Below are positions 25,609-34,900 of a stretch of DNA of 64,000 nucleotides, in pieces. This DNA comes from Chloroflexota bacterium. GTDB taxonomy: Bacteria > Chloroflexota > Anaerolineae > SpSt-313. A program made the translations under genes and the position numbers. The notes below the pieces were generated by a model. The model searched no databases and was not told the origin of the DNA. It was given only the letters and a program-made list of their open reading frames with translations. Numbering within the stretch: position 1 is the first letter of the stretch; each line of letters starts with the position of its first letter. The stretch covers positions 124,001 to 188,000 of the forward strand of contig JAKPJZ010000250.1 in the NCBI GenBank assembly GCA_029553955.1, written 5' to 3'.

Positions 25609-26705
25609 TGGCCGGTGGCAGGCGAGCGCCCATCCTTGCGGTTTCGCATACGGTCTACGACCTGCTGCTCTGGCTGTGCCCGGCTCGGTATCGTCGCGAG
25701 TACGGGCCGTTGATGCGGCAGGCCTTCGCCGACCTGGCGCGTGAGGCCTACGCGCGGCATGGCGCCTGCGGCGTGCTGGCGCTGTGGCTGCGCCTGCTGC
25801 CCGACGCCTGCGCCACGGCCCTCGCTGAGCACATCGTGGCGCTCAAGGAGCGGCGCGTCGCCGCGCCGGCGCTCGCCGCGGCGGGCGGGCAGGGAGGATA
25901 CAGCATGCGTTCGAGGCTGGCAACTGATGTGGGCTACGTCGCCGGCATGGGCACGCTGCTCGCCGGCGCCTTCTCTGTCTGGCCGGTGTACGCCATGGGC
26001 GGCGTGGCACTCGTCATGCGCCTGCTGGGGCCGGGCGCGCTCAACAGCCCGCTGAGCAACGTGCTCGCCATCTCGGTGGGCATGGGCGCCTTCTGGGTCA
26101 CCACGCTGCTCAGCGAGCTGGGCTTCTACCTGGGGGTCAGCGCCGCCGGCATCGCCCTGGCCGTGGCGGGGCTGCTCTTCGGCCCCCGCAGGCGCCTGCT
26201 GCTGGCCGTGGAGGCGCTGACGCTGCTGGGCATCTTGGCTTTCCCCTGGTTCTTCCGCTACCGCGCGCCGGTGGTGGCCGCGCCGGGCGTCACCCTACAC
26301 GTGGCCACGCAGCCGGGCCTGCTCCACGGCGTGGTCAAGTCGGCGCAGGCGTTCGCGGAGATAGTCCCCAGCAGCTACGAGATCCTGGGCTGGAGCGCGG
26401 ACGGCGTGCTCTACTACCGCGAGACGGTGCGGGCGACGCAGGAGCTGCGCACCTGGGCCTACACGCCGGGCGCAGCCGCGCAGCTCGTGGCGGCCGCCGG
26501 CGACCTCGCGCCCACCGTACCGGTCAGGCGGGTGGCGTTGCAGGAGCGGGTGCGCGGGGAGGTGTGGCCTGAGAACGCCGAGGAGAGCACGCGCGCGCTC
26601 AAGATGCGCCACGACGGCGTGGCCTCGCCCGATGGCCGCTGGGCGGCAGCGGTGGCGCAGCACATCTATGGGCCGCAGGATGTCATTGTCGTGGCGCTGC
26701 CGTAG
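25605..26705 (+). CDS. PadR-associated membrane protein, paralogue 2
   Basis: 366 residues. The prefix segment YDLLLWLCPARYRREYGPLMRQAFADLAREAYARHGACG is almost identical to that of paralogue 1. Four to six membrane helices follow, then an exported-looking C-terminal domain from about residue 225 (YEILGWSADGVLYYRETV..., SPDGRWAAAVAQHIYG) that resembles beta-propeller strands. GAGGAGG precedes ATG 25605, which overlaps the previous stop. The different bodies behind one prefix suggest domain shuffling. Function unknown. Confidence 0.7.
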   Translation: MMAGGRRAPILAVSHTVYDLLLWLCPARYRREYGPLMRQAFADLAREAYARHGACGVLALWLRLLPDACATALAEHIVALKERRVAAPALAAAGGQGGYSMRSRLATDVGYVAGMGTLLAGAFSVWPVYAMGGVALVMRLLGPGALNSPLSNVLAISVGMGAFWVTTLLSELGFYLGVSAAGIALAVAGLLFGPRRRLLLAVEALTLLGILAFPWFFRYRAPVVAAPGVTLHVATQPGLLHGVVKSAQAFAEIVPSSYEILGWSADGVLYYRETVRATQELRTWAYTPGAAAQLVAAAGDLAPTVPVRRVALQERVRGEVWPENAEESTRALKMRHDGVASPDGRWAAAVAQHIYGPQDVIVVALP

Positions 26706-26784
26706 GGGCGGGGTTTCCCCGCCCTTGGCCGGCCGGCGAACCGGGTTTTGCGCGTTGCGCGAGCCCGGTACGAGCCTGGTGTAG

Positions 26785-26860
26785 GGAGTTTGGGGTGCAG
26801 TCGGACGCTGCGGGTCGCCCCGCGGGGCGACCCGCAGCGTCCGACTGCACCCCAAACCCC
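26785..26860. repeat. Variable-arm palindrome P6
   Basis: 76 bases with a single mismatched pair near the tips, centred on CCCCGCGGGG; the tips are GGGAGTTTGGGG/CCCCAAACCCC. CCGGG-type flanks lie on both sides. It sits between paralogues 2 and 3. Confidence 0.92.
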
Positions 26861-26922
26861 TGCCCTGGGATAGGGCCGGGTGGTCGCGAGGCGAGATGGC
26901 CGGCCGATTCAGGAGATGGATG

Positions 26923-27596
26923 ATGTCACCCACGAAACCTGCGACAACGCTCATGATCTGTGGGAGGCTCTACAGCCTCTTGCTGTGGCTGTGCCCGGCT
27001 GCGTACCGGCGCGCGTATGGGCCGTTGATGCGGCAGGCCTTCGCCGACCTGGCGCGTGAGGCGTACGAGCGGCGCGGGGCGGGGGCGTGGCGACGCTGTG
27101 GCGGCGCATTCTCCCCGACACGTGCGCCACGGCGCTGGCGGAGTGGTGGCCGGCCCTGCGTGCGGAGGGCGGGGTGCGGCTGCGGGCGCTGCCCATGATG
27201 CTCGTGGCGGCCTCTCTCTGCGCCCCCTGGTTCCGCTTCCACGACGGCGGCACTTTCACGGGCTGGCAGACGGTCTGGATGTCGCTTCTGCCTGGCGACT
27301 GGACGGCGCTCCACGTGACGCTGCTCCTCATGACCCTGTCCCTCGTCGCAGCAACCCTCGTCGCTCTCGGCGTCGAGCCGCTGGCGGCCAGGCTTTCTCG
27401 CGGGCAAGCAGCGCTCCTGCTCGTCACCCTGGCCGGCATCGCCATCTTTGCCATTGCCTGGGGGCCGTGGCCGGGTGTCGGGGGAGCGCCGGGGGTGCTA
27501 TGGGGCGCGTGGTTGACGGCGGCCTGCATCGGCGTGGCGCTGGCTGTGGAGGCGGCGCTGTGGGTGGGCGCGCGGCGGCCTGCGGGGTGCCATTGA
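26923..27596 (+). pseudogene. PadR-associated membrane protein, paralogue 3, frameshifted
   Basis: The prefix LYSLLLWLCPAAYRRAYGPLMRQAFADLAREAYERRGAG is read in frame 1. The homologous continuation VATLWRRILPDTCATALAEWW and five membrane helices are read in frame 3 from about 27087. The break falls in the G-rich run GCGGGGCGGGGGCG and needs one extra base to repair. Either a recent mutation or an assembly indel explains this. AGGAG lies upstream of ATG 26920/26923. The intact product would be about 225 residues. Confidence 0.7.
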
Positions 27597-27651
27597 CATG
27601 GGCGCCATCTGGGCGCGAGCCACCGTCGCCGCAGCCTGAGGAGATCGCGGA

Positions 27652-28068
27652 GTGAGACGATGTGCTGGCGGCATCCTTCTGCAGGGCAAGGGGATTCTCC
27701 TGGGGAGGCGCGCCTCCAATCGCGGGTTCTACCCCAATGTGTGGGATATTATCGGCGGGCACTGTGAAACCGGCGAAGAGCCGGAGGAAACGCTCGTGCG
27801 CGAGATGAAGGAAGAGATCGATGTCACGCCGTGCACGTTCACCAAATGTGCAGTACTCTGGGAGCCAGCCCCTGAGTGTCATGGCGAAGCCGAGTATCAC
27901 GTTTTCGTCGTGACGGCATGGGTGGGCCGGCCTGTGGCGCTTGGCGATGAGCATGCCGAGATCCGCTGGTTCCGGCTGGAGGAAGCGATGGAACTCGACC
28001 TGGCCCATCCTGCATACAGGGATATCTTTGTGGCTATCAGGGATGGGAGGACGGGGGCAACGTCGTGA
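27652..28068 (+). CDS. Nudix hydrolase
   Basis: 138-residue pyrophosphohydrolase-like protein. The Nudix box is GGHCETGEEPEETLVREMKEEIDV, matching GX5EX7REUXEEXGU except for the late Gly. The GTG start has GGAG about eight bases upstream. Likely substrates are nucleoside diphosphate derivatives, not identifiable further. It begins 55 bases after the frameshifted membrane gene and could share its transcript. Confidence 0.88.
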   Translation: MRRCAGGILLQGKGILLGRRASNRGFYPNVWDIIGGHCETGEEPEETLVREMKEEIDVTPCTFTKCAVLWEPAPECHGEAEYHVFVVTAWVGRPVALGDEHAEIRWFRLEEAMELDLAHPAYRDIFVAIRDGRTGATS

Positions 28069-28085
28069 GTGGCAGGCGTGGGGTG

Positions 28086-28208
28086 TTACGCCACCTGGTA
28101 GATCGCCGGCCGGTAGCGTGGCGAGGGAATGGGCTTGCCGGCGGCGCGAGCGGCTTCGAGCCAGGCCTCTATGGAGGCTGTCACGGCAAGAAGCTTTGGC
28201 CAAGACCA
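28086..28208 (-). pseudogene. Relic of a HicB-type antitoxin C-terminus
   Basis: About 40 residues ending in IEAWLEAARAAGKPIPSPRYRPAIYQVA resemble the tail of HicB antitoxins (AIEAWLEAAREAGRPIPEPR). No N-terminal half or toxin partner is found nearby. The remaining bases of this 650-base gap hold palindrome P7 and the capA-like promoter. Confidence 0.4.
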
Positions 28209-28407
28209 CATCGCCCAAGAACCTCTGCGGTCTTGGTGATTCAGCAGCCTCCGACGGTTCTGGGGTGCACCCTCCGGCGTGCCGGGTATATCCCACAGTC
28301 GTGGGGCACCCGTGTGCTGGCCGGGTTCTCCGCTCCGCTGCCACCCTTTGGGCGCGGACAAGCCTGCACAGGCTCATGTTCTCGTGCGCCCGGCCCTGAC
28401 CCGGGTT

Positions 28408-28485
28408 AGGGGTTTGGCGGGCTGGCTGGCGTTGCTGGCCGCCCCGCGGGGCGGCCAGCAACGCCAGCCAGCCCGCCAAACCCCT
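28408..28485. repeat. Variable-arm palindrome P7
   Basis: Perfect loop-free 78-base palindrome centred on CCCCGCGGGG; the tips are AGGGGTTTGGCGGG/CCCGCCAAACCCCT. A GTGCGAAGC...GCCGG flank follows. Confidence 0.95.
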
Positions 28486-28594
28486 GCCTCAAAGGCCAGC
28501 ACCGGGTTCGTGCGAAGCTCAAGAGCCGGTCACCAACGATGATGGGATATACCCCCGGCGTGCCAGAGTTGTTTCCCTAATACGCAGAGTGTGG

Positions 28595-28600
28595 TATAAT
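28595..28600 (+). promoter_or_regulatory. -10 box upstream of the CapA-like gene
   Basis: A perfect TATAAT about 126 bases before the start. No good -35 match is seen at 16-18 bases. Confidence 0.4.
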
Positions 28601-28725
28601 CGCGTGGCAGGATTGGCAAGAGGGATGGACCGATTATGGCAGGCACGTGCAGGCGCCGCCGCACACGGCCAAAGCCAGCCGAGGCCACGGCGCAGGCACT
28701 GCCTGGCCAACGTGCAAGGAAACGA

Positions 28726-30342
28726 ATGAGATACTTCCGTATTCTGTCTGTACTCCTGATCCTCTCGCTCGCTGCCGGCGCCTGCGCTGCGCCCGCCGGC
28801 CCGGCAGCCGCCGCAGCCCCGCCCGGCATCTCTGCACTCGGTGAAGCGGCAGCACCGGGCGCGCCGCTCTCCGTCGGCTGCAGCGACACCGCGCCCGCGG
28901 CGGCCTGCGTGCGCCTGCGCGAGTTCATCGCCCCCGCCGCCGACCGCCTGGCCTGGAGCGACGACGCGGCGACCGCCGATGTGCTGCTCGACGCGGGCGC
29001 GGCTCAGGGCTCCCTGGCGGGCACCTGGACCTACGCCCTGGTCGCCCCCTTCCGCACCGTCGACGATGGCGTGGCCCTGGCCGACCTGCAGGCCGCCTGG
29101 CAGGGCCGGCCCAGCGGCGCACTGGCGGCGCACCCGCTCTTGGCCAGCCCCGGTACCCTACGCGTCTTCACGGCGCTGTGGGGGCCGGCCGCTTCTACGG
29201 TGCGCGCCGTCGCCGCGGCCACGCTGCTCGCCGAGGCCGAGCGCGCCTCGGGCTGGGCCATCATCCCCTTTGACGAGCTGGAGATGCGCTGGAAGGTGCT
29301 GCAGGTCGACGGCCTCTCGCCGCTGGCCAGGGGCCTGGACCAGCCGTACGCCCTGCAGGTGCCGCTCACGCTGCGCGGCAGCCGCGCCCAGGAAGTGTTG
29401 GCGCAGGCGCCCGCTGCGTTGAGCAACCGCCAGGAGGGGCGCATGACGATTGTGGCCATGACCGGGGTGACGGCCCTGGTGCGCGCCACGGCCACGATCA
29501 TGGAGGCCTACGGCGTCACCTACCCGGCGCGGGACATTGCGGACTGGCTGACCTCCGCCGACCTGACACACATCTCCAACGAGGTCCCCTTCGACAGCAA
29601 CTATGAAGTGCAGACCGACCCGGAGAGCCTGCGCTTCAATTCCAAGGATAGCTACATCGAGCTGCTGGAAGCGGTTGGCACCGACATTGTCGAGATGACC
29701 GGCAACCACATGCTCGACTATGGCCCCGAGCCGCTACTGCACACCTTCGACCTGTACCGTCAGCGCGGCTGGCAGTGGTACGCCGCCGGCGAGGACCTGG
29801 CCGCGGCGACGGCGCCGCTCAAGATCGAGCACAACGGCAATCGCATCGCCTTCTTGGGCTGCAACTACTGGGGCCCGCCCTCCGCCTGGGCCACCGCAGA
29901 CAGCCCCGGCACCGCGCCCCCCGACCTCGAGGGCATGCAGGCGCAGATCCGCGCCCTGCGCAGCGAAGGCTACCTGCCCATCGTCACCTTCCAGTACGTC
30001 GAGACCTACGACTCTGCGCCCCTGCCGCGGCAGGTCGTCGACTTTCGCGCCATGGCCGAAGCCGGGGCGGTGGTCGTCCAGGGCAGCCAGGCGCACCAGC
30101 CGCAGGCACTCGAGTTCCAGGGCGATGCCTTTATCCACTATGGCCTGGGCAACCTCTTCTTCGATCAGATGGAGGTCCTGGCCACGCGGCAAGAGTTCAT
30201 CGATTGCCTCGTCTTCTACGACAACCGCCTGCTCTCCGTCGAGCTGCGCACGGCCATGCTCGAGGACTGGGCGCGCCCGCGGCCCATGACCCCCGAAGAG
30301 CGCGCCGAGCTGCTCGGGCAGGTCTTTGCTATCCAGCCGTGA
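28726..30342 (+). CDS. CapA-family (poly-gamma-glutamate synthesis type) lipoprotein
   Basis: 538 residues. The signal peptide has a lipobox-like LSLAAGAC, so it is probably anchored outside the membrane. Residues 25-230 form a region with weak likeness to solute-binding folds. The CapA calcineurin-like domain follows: MTIVAMTGVTALVRAT, DLTHISNEVPFD, DIVEMTGNHMLDYG, and VVVQGSQAHQPQALEF with FIHYGLGNLFFDQ. In CapA proteins these positions bind metal. The first motif lacks the usual GD (G-V-T instead), so activity may be altered. AAGGA precedes ATG 28726. Confidence 0.85.
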   Translation: MRYFRILSVLLILSLAAGACAAPAGPAAAAAPPGISALGEAAAPGAPLSVGCSDTAPAAACVRLREFIAPAADRLAWSDDAATADVLLDAGAAQGSLAGTWTYALVAPFRTVDDGVALADLQAAWQGRPSGALAAHPLLASPGTLRVFTALWGPAASTVRAVAAATLLAEAERASGWAIIPFDELEMRWKVLQVDGLSPLARGLDQPYALQVPLTLRGSRAQEVLAQAPAALSNRQEGRMTIVAMTGVTALVRATATIMEAYGVTYPARDIADWLTSADLTHISNEVPFDSNYEVQTDPESLRFNSKDSYIELLEAVGTDIVEMTGNHMLDYGPEPLLHTFDLYRQRGWQWYAAGEDLAAATAPLKIEHNGNRIAFLGCNYWGPPSAWATADSPGTAPPDLEGMQAQIRALRSEGYLPIVTFQYVETYDSAPLPRQVVDFRAMAEAGAVVVQGSQAHQPQALEFQGDAFIHYGLGNLFFDQMEVLATRQEFIDCLVFYDNRLLSVELRTAMLEDWARPRPMTPEERAELLGQVFAIQP

Positions 30343-30391
30343 CCTGAAGGGGCTGGGCATGCTGTCACGCGCAGCTCGTTCCTGATCAGGG

Positions 30392-30471
30392 AGGGGGATT
30401 TTGAGGTTCTCCAGCGCCGACTGGCCCGCCCGCAGGCGGGCCAGTCGGCGCTGGAGAACCTCAAAATCCCC
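30392..30471. repeat. Variable-arm palindrome P8
   Basis: 80 bases with a CGCA centre; the tips are GGGGGATTTTGAGG/CCTCAAAATCCCC. It lies between convergent genes and is followed by the flank CCGGGTGGCTGCGGAGCG...GCCGG. Confidence 0.92.
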
Positions 30472-30546
30472 CAGAAAAGGGCTCCGTACCGGGTGGCTGC
30501 GGAGCGTGCAGGCCGGTTATCCGACATTCGGACGCGAGCGCGGCCT

Positions 30547-30954
30547 TTACGGCGCGCTCCAGTCCTCTACCTGTAGACCTTCGATGCGGTCGAAATGCTT
30601 GCGATTGTGTGTCACCAGGGTCCAGCCGCTGGCTAGCGCGACGCCCGCGATGAGCAGATCAATGTCGTCAATCGGCATGCCCCGCGCTCTGAGCGCCGCG
30701 TAGAGGTCAGCCGACAGCATGACGGACGCTTCCGTGAGGGGAACGATGTTGTTCTGCGCGGCGAACTCGAGGAAGGCAGCCATCTGTTTCTGCGCGCCGC
30801 GGTGCTTGAGGCCGCTCACGATCTCATAGTAGGTGATGATGGTGGTGTTGATGGTGCCATGCAGGGTGGCGTAGGTATCGAAGCGTGCAACGACGTTGGG
30901 ATCACCGTGGAAGAACATGGAGAGGATGTCGGTATCAATCAGCGCCTGTTTCAT
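30547..30954 (-). CDS. vapC: PIN-domain VapC-like toxin
   Basis: 135-residue predicted ribonuclease. The PIN acidic residues are visible in ALIDTDILSMF (first Asp), TYYEIVSGL (Glu), and DDIDLLIAGVAL with LVTHNRKHFDRI (C-terminal Asp/Asn pair). The upstream small gene overlaps its start by 20 bases and is the presumed antitoxin. Substrate RNA is unknown. Confidence 0.88.
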   Translation of the reverse strand: MKQALIDTDILSMFFHGDPNVVARFDTYATLHGTINTTIITYYEIVSGLKHRGAQKQMAAFLEFAAQNNIVPLTEASVMLSADLYAALRARGMPIDDIDLLIAGVALASGWTLVTHNRKHFDRIEGLQVEDWSAP

Positions 30955-31198
30955 CGCTACGCCTCCCCGAGAACGCGCGCCGGCGACGCTCCCCTACCTC
31001 GTGGAGAAAGGAGTCGAATGACTCGCTGGGCATGTCTTCCCAGCATCCAGCGAACTGCATCACCGACCGGCCCTGCTTCTCCGCGCTCTGCAAGCCTATG
31101 CGGAAGTAGTGTAGAAGCGTATAGACGTCAGCCAGCCTGTCTTCCGGAATAAGCTCGACTTCCCGGATCACCTTGGTTCTCGCGGTAGATGGACTCAT
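30935..31198 (-). CDS. Putative VapB/DUF2281-like antitoxin
   Basis: 87 residues. The block KVIREVELIPEDRLADVYTLLHYFR is typical of DUF2281-like antitoxins that accompany PIN toxins; the polar C-terminus (FDSFLHEVGERRRRAFSG) would wrap the toxin. ATG 31198 has GGAGGGG at seven bases; longer starts at 31213 or 31270 lack this. Promoter-like TTGTGC-17-TACACT lies about 45 bases upstream. Confidence 0.7.
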   Translation of the reverse strand: MSPSTARTKVIREVELIPEDRLADVYTLLHYFRIGLQSAEKQGRSVMQFAGCWEDMPSESFDSFLHEVGERRRRAFSGRRSDETGAD

Positions 31199-31237
31199 CT
31201 CGCACCCCTCCATGAGAGCGAATCTTGCATCGTCCAC

Positions 31238-31266
31238 AGTGTACCAGGAAACGGCAGCAGGCACAA
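31238..31266 (-). promoter_or_regulatory. Promoter of the vapBC-like pair
   Basis: TTGTGC, 17 bases and TACACT on the minus strand. Confidence 0.5.
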
Positions 31267-31395
31267 GCAAAGATGCCAGAGAGCCTGCAAGTCTGTCCCA
31301 ATTCTCGCATCCCGATTGTCATACTCTATAGATAAGGAGTGCCGCAGTGGGCGGCGCCGGCGCCGGCGCCGGCATGCATCCCAAGGAGCCTGCCC

Positions 31396-31956
31396 ATGCC
31401 AGCATCGTGCACAGATCGCGGGCGAGCCGAGCCCCAGGCCTCGGGTGGCACCGCCGCCGAGGCGGGGACGGCGCTGGCGGTGGACCTCTTTGAGCGCTAC
31501 CACGAGGAGGTCTACGGCTACCTCTGCGGCATGGTGCGCGACCCGGCCTGGGCCGAGGACCTGGCGCAGGAGACGTTCCTGCGCGTGCTGCGGGCGCGCC
31601 GGCAGTTGCCCGGGGTGCAGAACTGCCGCGCCTGGCTGTACCGCGTGGCCACCAACGTGGCGCTGAATGCGCTCAAGCGGCGGCGGCGCTTTGCCTGGCT
31701 GCCGTGGCGCGCGGGCGACCGCGAAGTGAGCGCGCCCGACGTGGCCGAGCAGGTGGCCGAGCGTAATGCGCTGGAGGCGGCGCTGGCGAGCCTGCCCGCG
31801 GAGAGCCGCGCGCCGCTCCTGCTCTACGCCCAGTACGGCCTGAGCCCTGCCGAGGTGGCCGCGGCGCTGGGCCTGAGCGAGGCCGCGGCCCGCAAGCGCA
31901 TCTACCGGGCGACGGCGCTCTTCCGCCAGGCCTTTGGCAAGGGGGACGCGCGATGA
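31396..31956 (+). CDS. ECF-type RNA polymerase sigma factor
   Basis: 186-residue sigma factor. Region 2 is VDLFERYHEEVYGYLCGMVRDPAWAEDLAQETFLRVLRARR with NCRAWLYRVATNVALNALKRRRR. Region 4 is ASLPAESRAPLLLYAQYGLSPAEVAAALGLSEAAARKRIYRATALF. AAGGAG lies seven bases before ATG 31396. The next gene overlaps by four bases (ATGA) and begins with an anti-sigma zinc finger. The pair heads the lipoprotein array, so this sigma factor may control it. Confidence 0.92.
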   Translation: MPASCTDRGRAEPQASGGTAAEAGTALAVDLFERYHEEVYGYLCGMVRDPAWAEDLAQETFLRVLRARRQLPGVQNCRAWLYRVATNVALNALKRRRRFAWLPWRAGDREVSAPDVAEQVAERNALEAALASLPAESRAPLLLYAQYGLSPAEVAAALGLSEAAARKRIYRATALFRQAFGKGDAR

Positions 31957-34900
31957 TGAGCCACGCGCAGCACGAGGAACGGCTGGCCGTATACCCCGAC
32001 CTGGCCCCGGCGGAGCGCACCGAGGTCGACGCCCACCTCGCCACGTGTGCGGCCTGCGCGGCGCTCTTGGGCGACTATCGGCGCCTGCACCAGGCGCTGC
32101 GCAGCCGCCCTGCCCCCAGGCCCAGCCCACGGCTGCGCCAGGGGTTTGCGGCCGCCGTGGCGCAGCCGCAGGCCAGGGGCGCCGGTCTGTGGGCCGAGCT
32201 CTCGCGGGCGGCGCTGGCGCTGGGCAACGCCGCGGTGTGGACGGCGGTGGCGGCGGTGGCGCTGCTGCTCGTGGTGGGCGTGATCGTGGCCGGGCGGCCG
32301 CTGGTCGAGCGGGCATGGCCGGCGGGGCAGCCAACAGGGACGGCAGGCGACCGTTGGGTCACCGGGCACCTCAGCGTCGAGGGCCAGGTCAGCTACGCCT
32401 GCCGCCTGCTCATCCCCGCAGATTGGGCCGGCAAGTACGAGGTGACGGAGCGGGGGAACACCGTCTCGTTCGCGTACACCGTGCCTCCCGACGTGCGCGA
32501 GCTGCTGGCCGGGCTGACGCCGGCGCCGGGTTTGGCCAGGCCCAACCCGAGCGAGACCCTGTTCTGGGTGTCGCTCTTCAGCGATGCCCGGTGGCGAGAG
32601 GAGCAACAGCAGCCGGGCGTGGGGAGGGTGGTGCGCTCGCTCGATGGCCTGGTCGTCGTCAGCGGCTCGGCCATTGCCAACATGTACTCTGCATTCAGCA
32701 GCGAGCCGTGGCCGCGGGTGGCCGCCGAGTTCCAGCGCATGGCCGGCCAGGTGCCGGGCATCCTGCAGACCCTGGAGGTGGCGGGCGATCCCACAAGGTC
32801 CACGCCCACCCCTCTTGCGGAGCCCGCCGTCGCCGTGACGCGGCTGGAGCGGCTGCAGGACCTCTGCTGCCCGCCCAGGTTCGCCCCCGATGGCAAGACC
32901 TATCTGACCGTGCGCGATGGCCGGCTCTATGAGCGCGCCCTCGGCGGCGGGCCGGAGACCGAGCGCCCGATCGACGTCAGGCAAGGCGATGCGCCGCTGC
33001 AGGTGAGCAACGCCGCCTGGACGCCCGACGGCGCCCGCATCGTCGTCACCGTGGGCGCGCCTCAACGCGGCAACACGGCGGCGCTGTACCTCGTCGACCC
33101 GGCGAGCGGTGCGGCGCGCGCGCTCGGCGAGACCTCCACCCCCTGGCGCCTGACCTTCGACACCCGCGGCCGCATCGTCGTGGGCACGCAGACCGGCTAC
33201 CAGGCGCTGCAGCTCGACAGCGGCGCTGCGGTCGCCATCCCCGGCATCGCGCCGCGCGATGCGAGCGGCGTCGAGACCGAGCTGGCCTTCTCGCCCGACG
33301 GCCGCTCCCTGGCGGCGCTCCAGGGCCAGGAGCTGGCTATCGTGGACCTGGCCAGCGGGCTGAGGACCTCGGTCACCGTGCGCATCCATCCGCAGTGGCG
33401 CGCCTGCTTTGCCTGGTCCACTGACGGCCGCCAGCTCGCCTACGCCACCGGCGTGCGCGGCGCGGCGCCCGAGCTGTGGGTTGTCAACGCCGACGGCAGC
33501 GGCGCGCGGCGGCTGGTGACGCGCGCGGGCGACCGCAGCGGCGCCTACGCCGGGCTCTCGTGGCTGCCCGGCACACCCTATATCGTCTACGAGTACGTGC
33601 CCGACTCGAACACCGCCACGCTGCAGGGCGAGTACCAGGTGGTCAGCGCGGCGGGTGGCCCGGCCAAGACGCTCTTTACCAACGGCCTGGGCCTCACCCT
33701 CTCGCCCGACGGCCACGTCATCTCTTTCGTGCGCGACCTGCCGGGGCCCGACGAGACGGGGAGCTGGGTGGCGGTGCTGGAGTATGGGGAGGTGGGCGAG
33801 GCGGCCACGCCCGCACCCACGCCGGCGCCGTCGGCGACCGCCCAGCCCGTGCGGGTGCCGCCGGGCACGGTGGCGCTCTATGGCGTGGGCGCGCCGCAGG
33901 AGAACGTGGCCCTCTACGCGCTCTCGGCCGGCGGCACGGCAACCGCGCTCGGCGTCGAGGTCCCCTGGGGCACAGTAGCCTCCGGCGATGGCCGCTGGCT
34001 GGCGCACGCCGACGCCCCCATGCCGGGCGCGCATGCTGTGGTCGTCGAAAACCTGCAGGACCGCCGCCGCTACACCATCCCGCTGAGCGATGCCTGCGTC
34101 GCCGGCCCGTGCGTGACGGGGCTCTACGCCTTTGACCACGCGGCGACGCGCCTGGCATCGGTCGAAGTGACGCGCGACGCCTGGGCCATCGTTGTCGCCA
34201 ACCTGCAGGACGGCTCGAGCCGGCGCTTCGAGATGCGCCGCCCCCAGGCCAGCAGCTACCCCATCATGCCCGGCGCGCCCCTGGGCTGGGCGTCGACCGG
34301 CGAGCTCCTGCTCGACACCTTTGCGCCCTTCAGTGAGGGCGCCTTCATGGGCGTGTGGGCGCTGACCCTGCCCGACAGCGGCGCGCCGGCCGCGATCGAC
34401 GCCCTCCCCAGCCGGCAGTTGCTGGCCCCGCGGGCCTATCGGCAGCGGCCGCAGCTTTCTCCCGACGGCGCCAGGCTGCTCTACCTGGCGCGCGACCCGG
34501 GCTACACCCCGGCTGGCTACCCGCTCAGCGGCGGCTTTGAGGACATGGCCGTGAACCAGCTCTGGTCGCTCAGTCTCGTCAGCGGCGCTGCCACCAAGCT
34601 GGTCGATATCAACGACGGCGGGGCGCTTGCCCCTGCCGCGGCCTGGTCGCTCGATGGGCGTGAGGCGCTCTTCGCCCAAGGCCGCTACGCCAGCAGCGGC
34701 GTGCTCGGGCGCCTGACGCTCGAGGCGGTCGTCATGGCCGGCGCGCTGCGCGAGATCGGGCCACTTGAGATCCATGGCACCCTCTCGGCCCTCTACTGCG
34801 GCTGGCCCGGCCTGGCTCTGGCGACCACCTACGGCCAGGCGAGCGAGCTCTACACCGTGGACCTGGCGACCGGCCGGGCGACCCTGGCGGCCAGGGATGC

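Noticed and set aside
28065-28409. 114-residue ORF after the Nudix gene
   Set aside because: It spans relic and repeat DNA, has no ribosome site of note and no recognisable domain.
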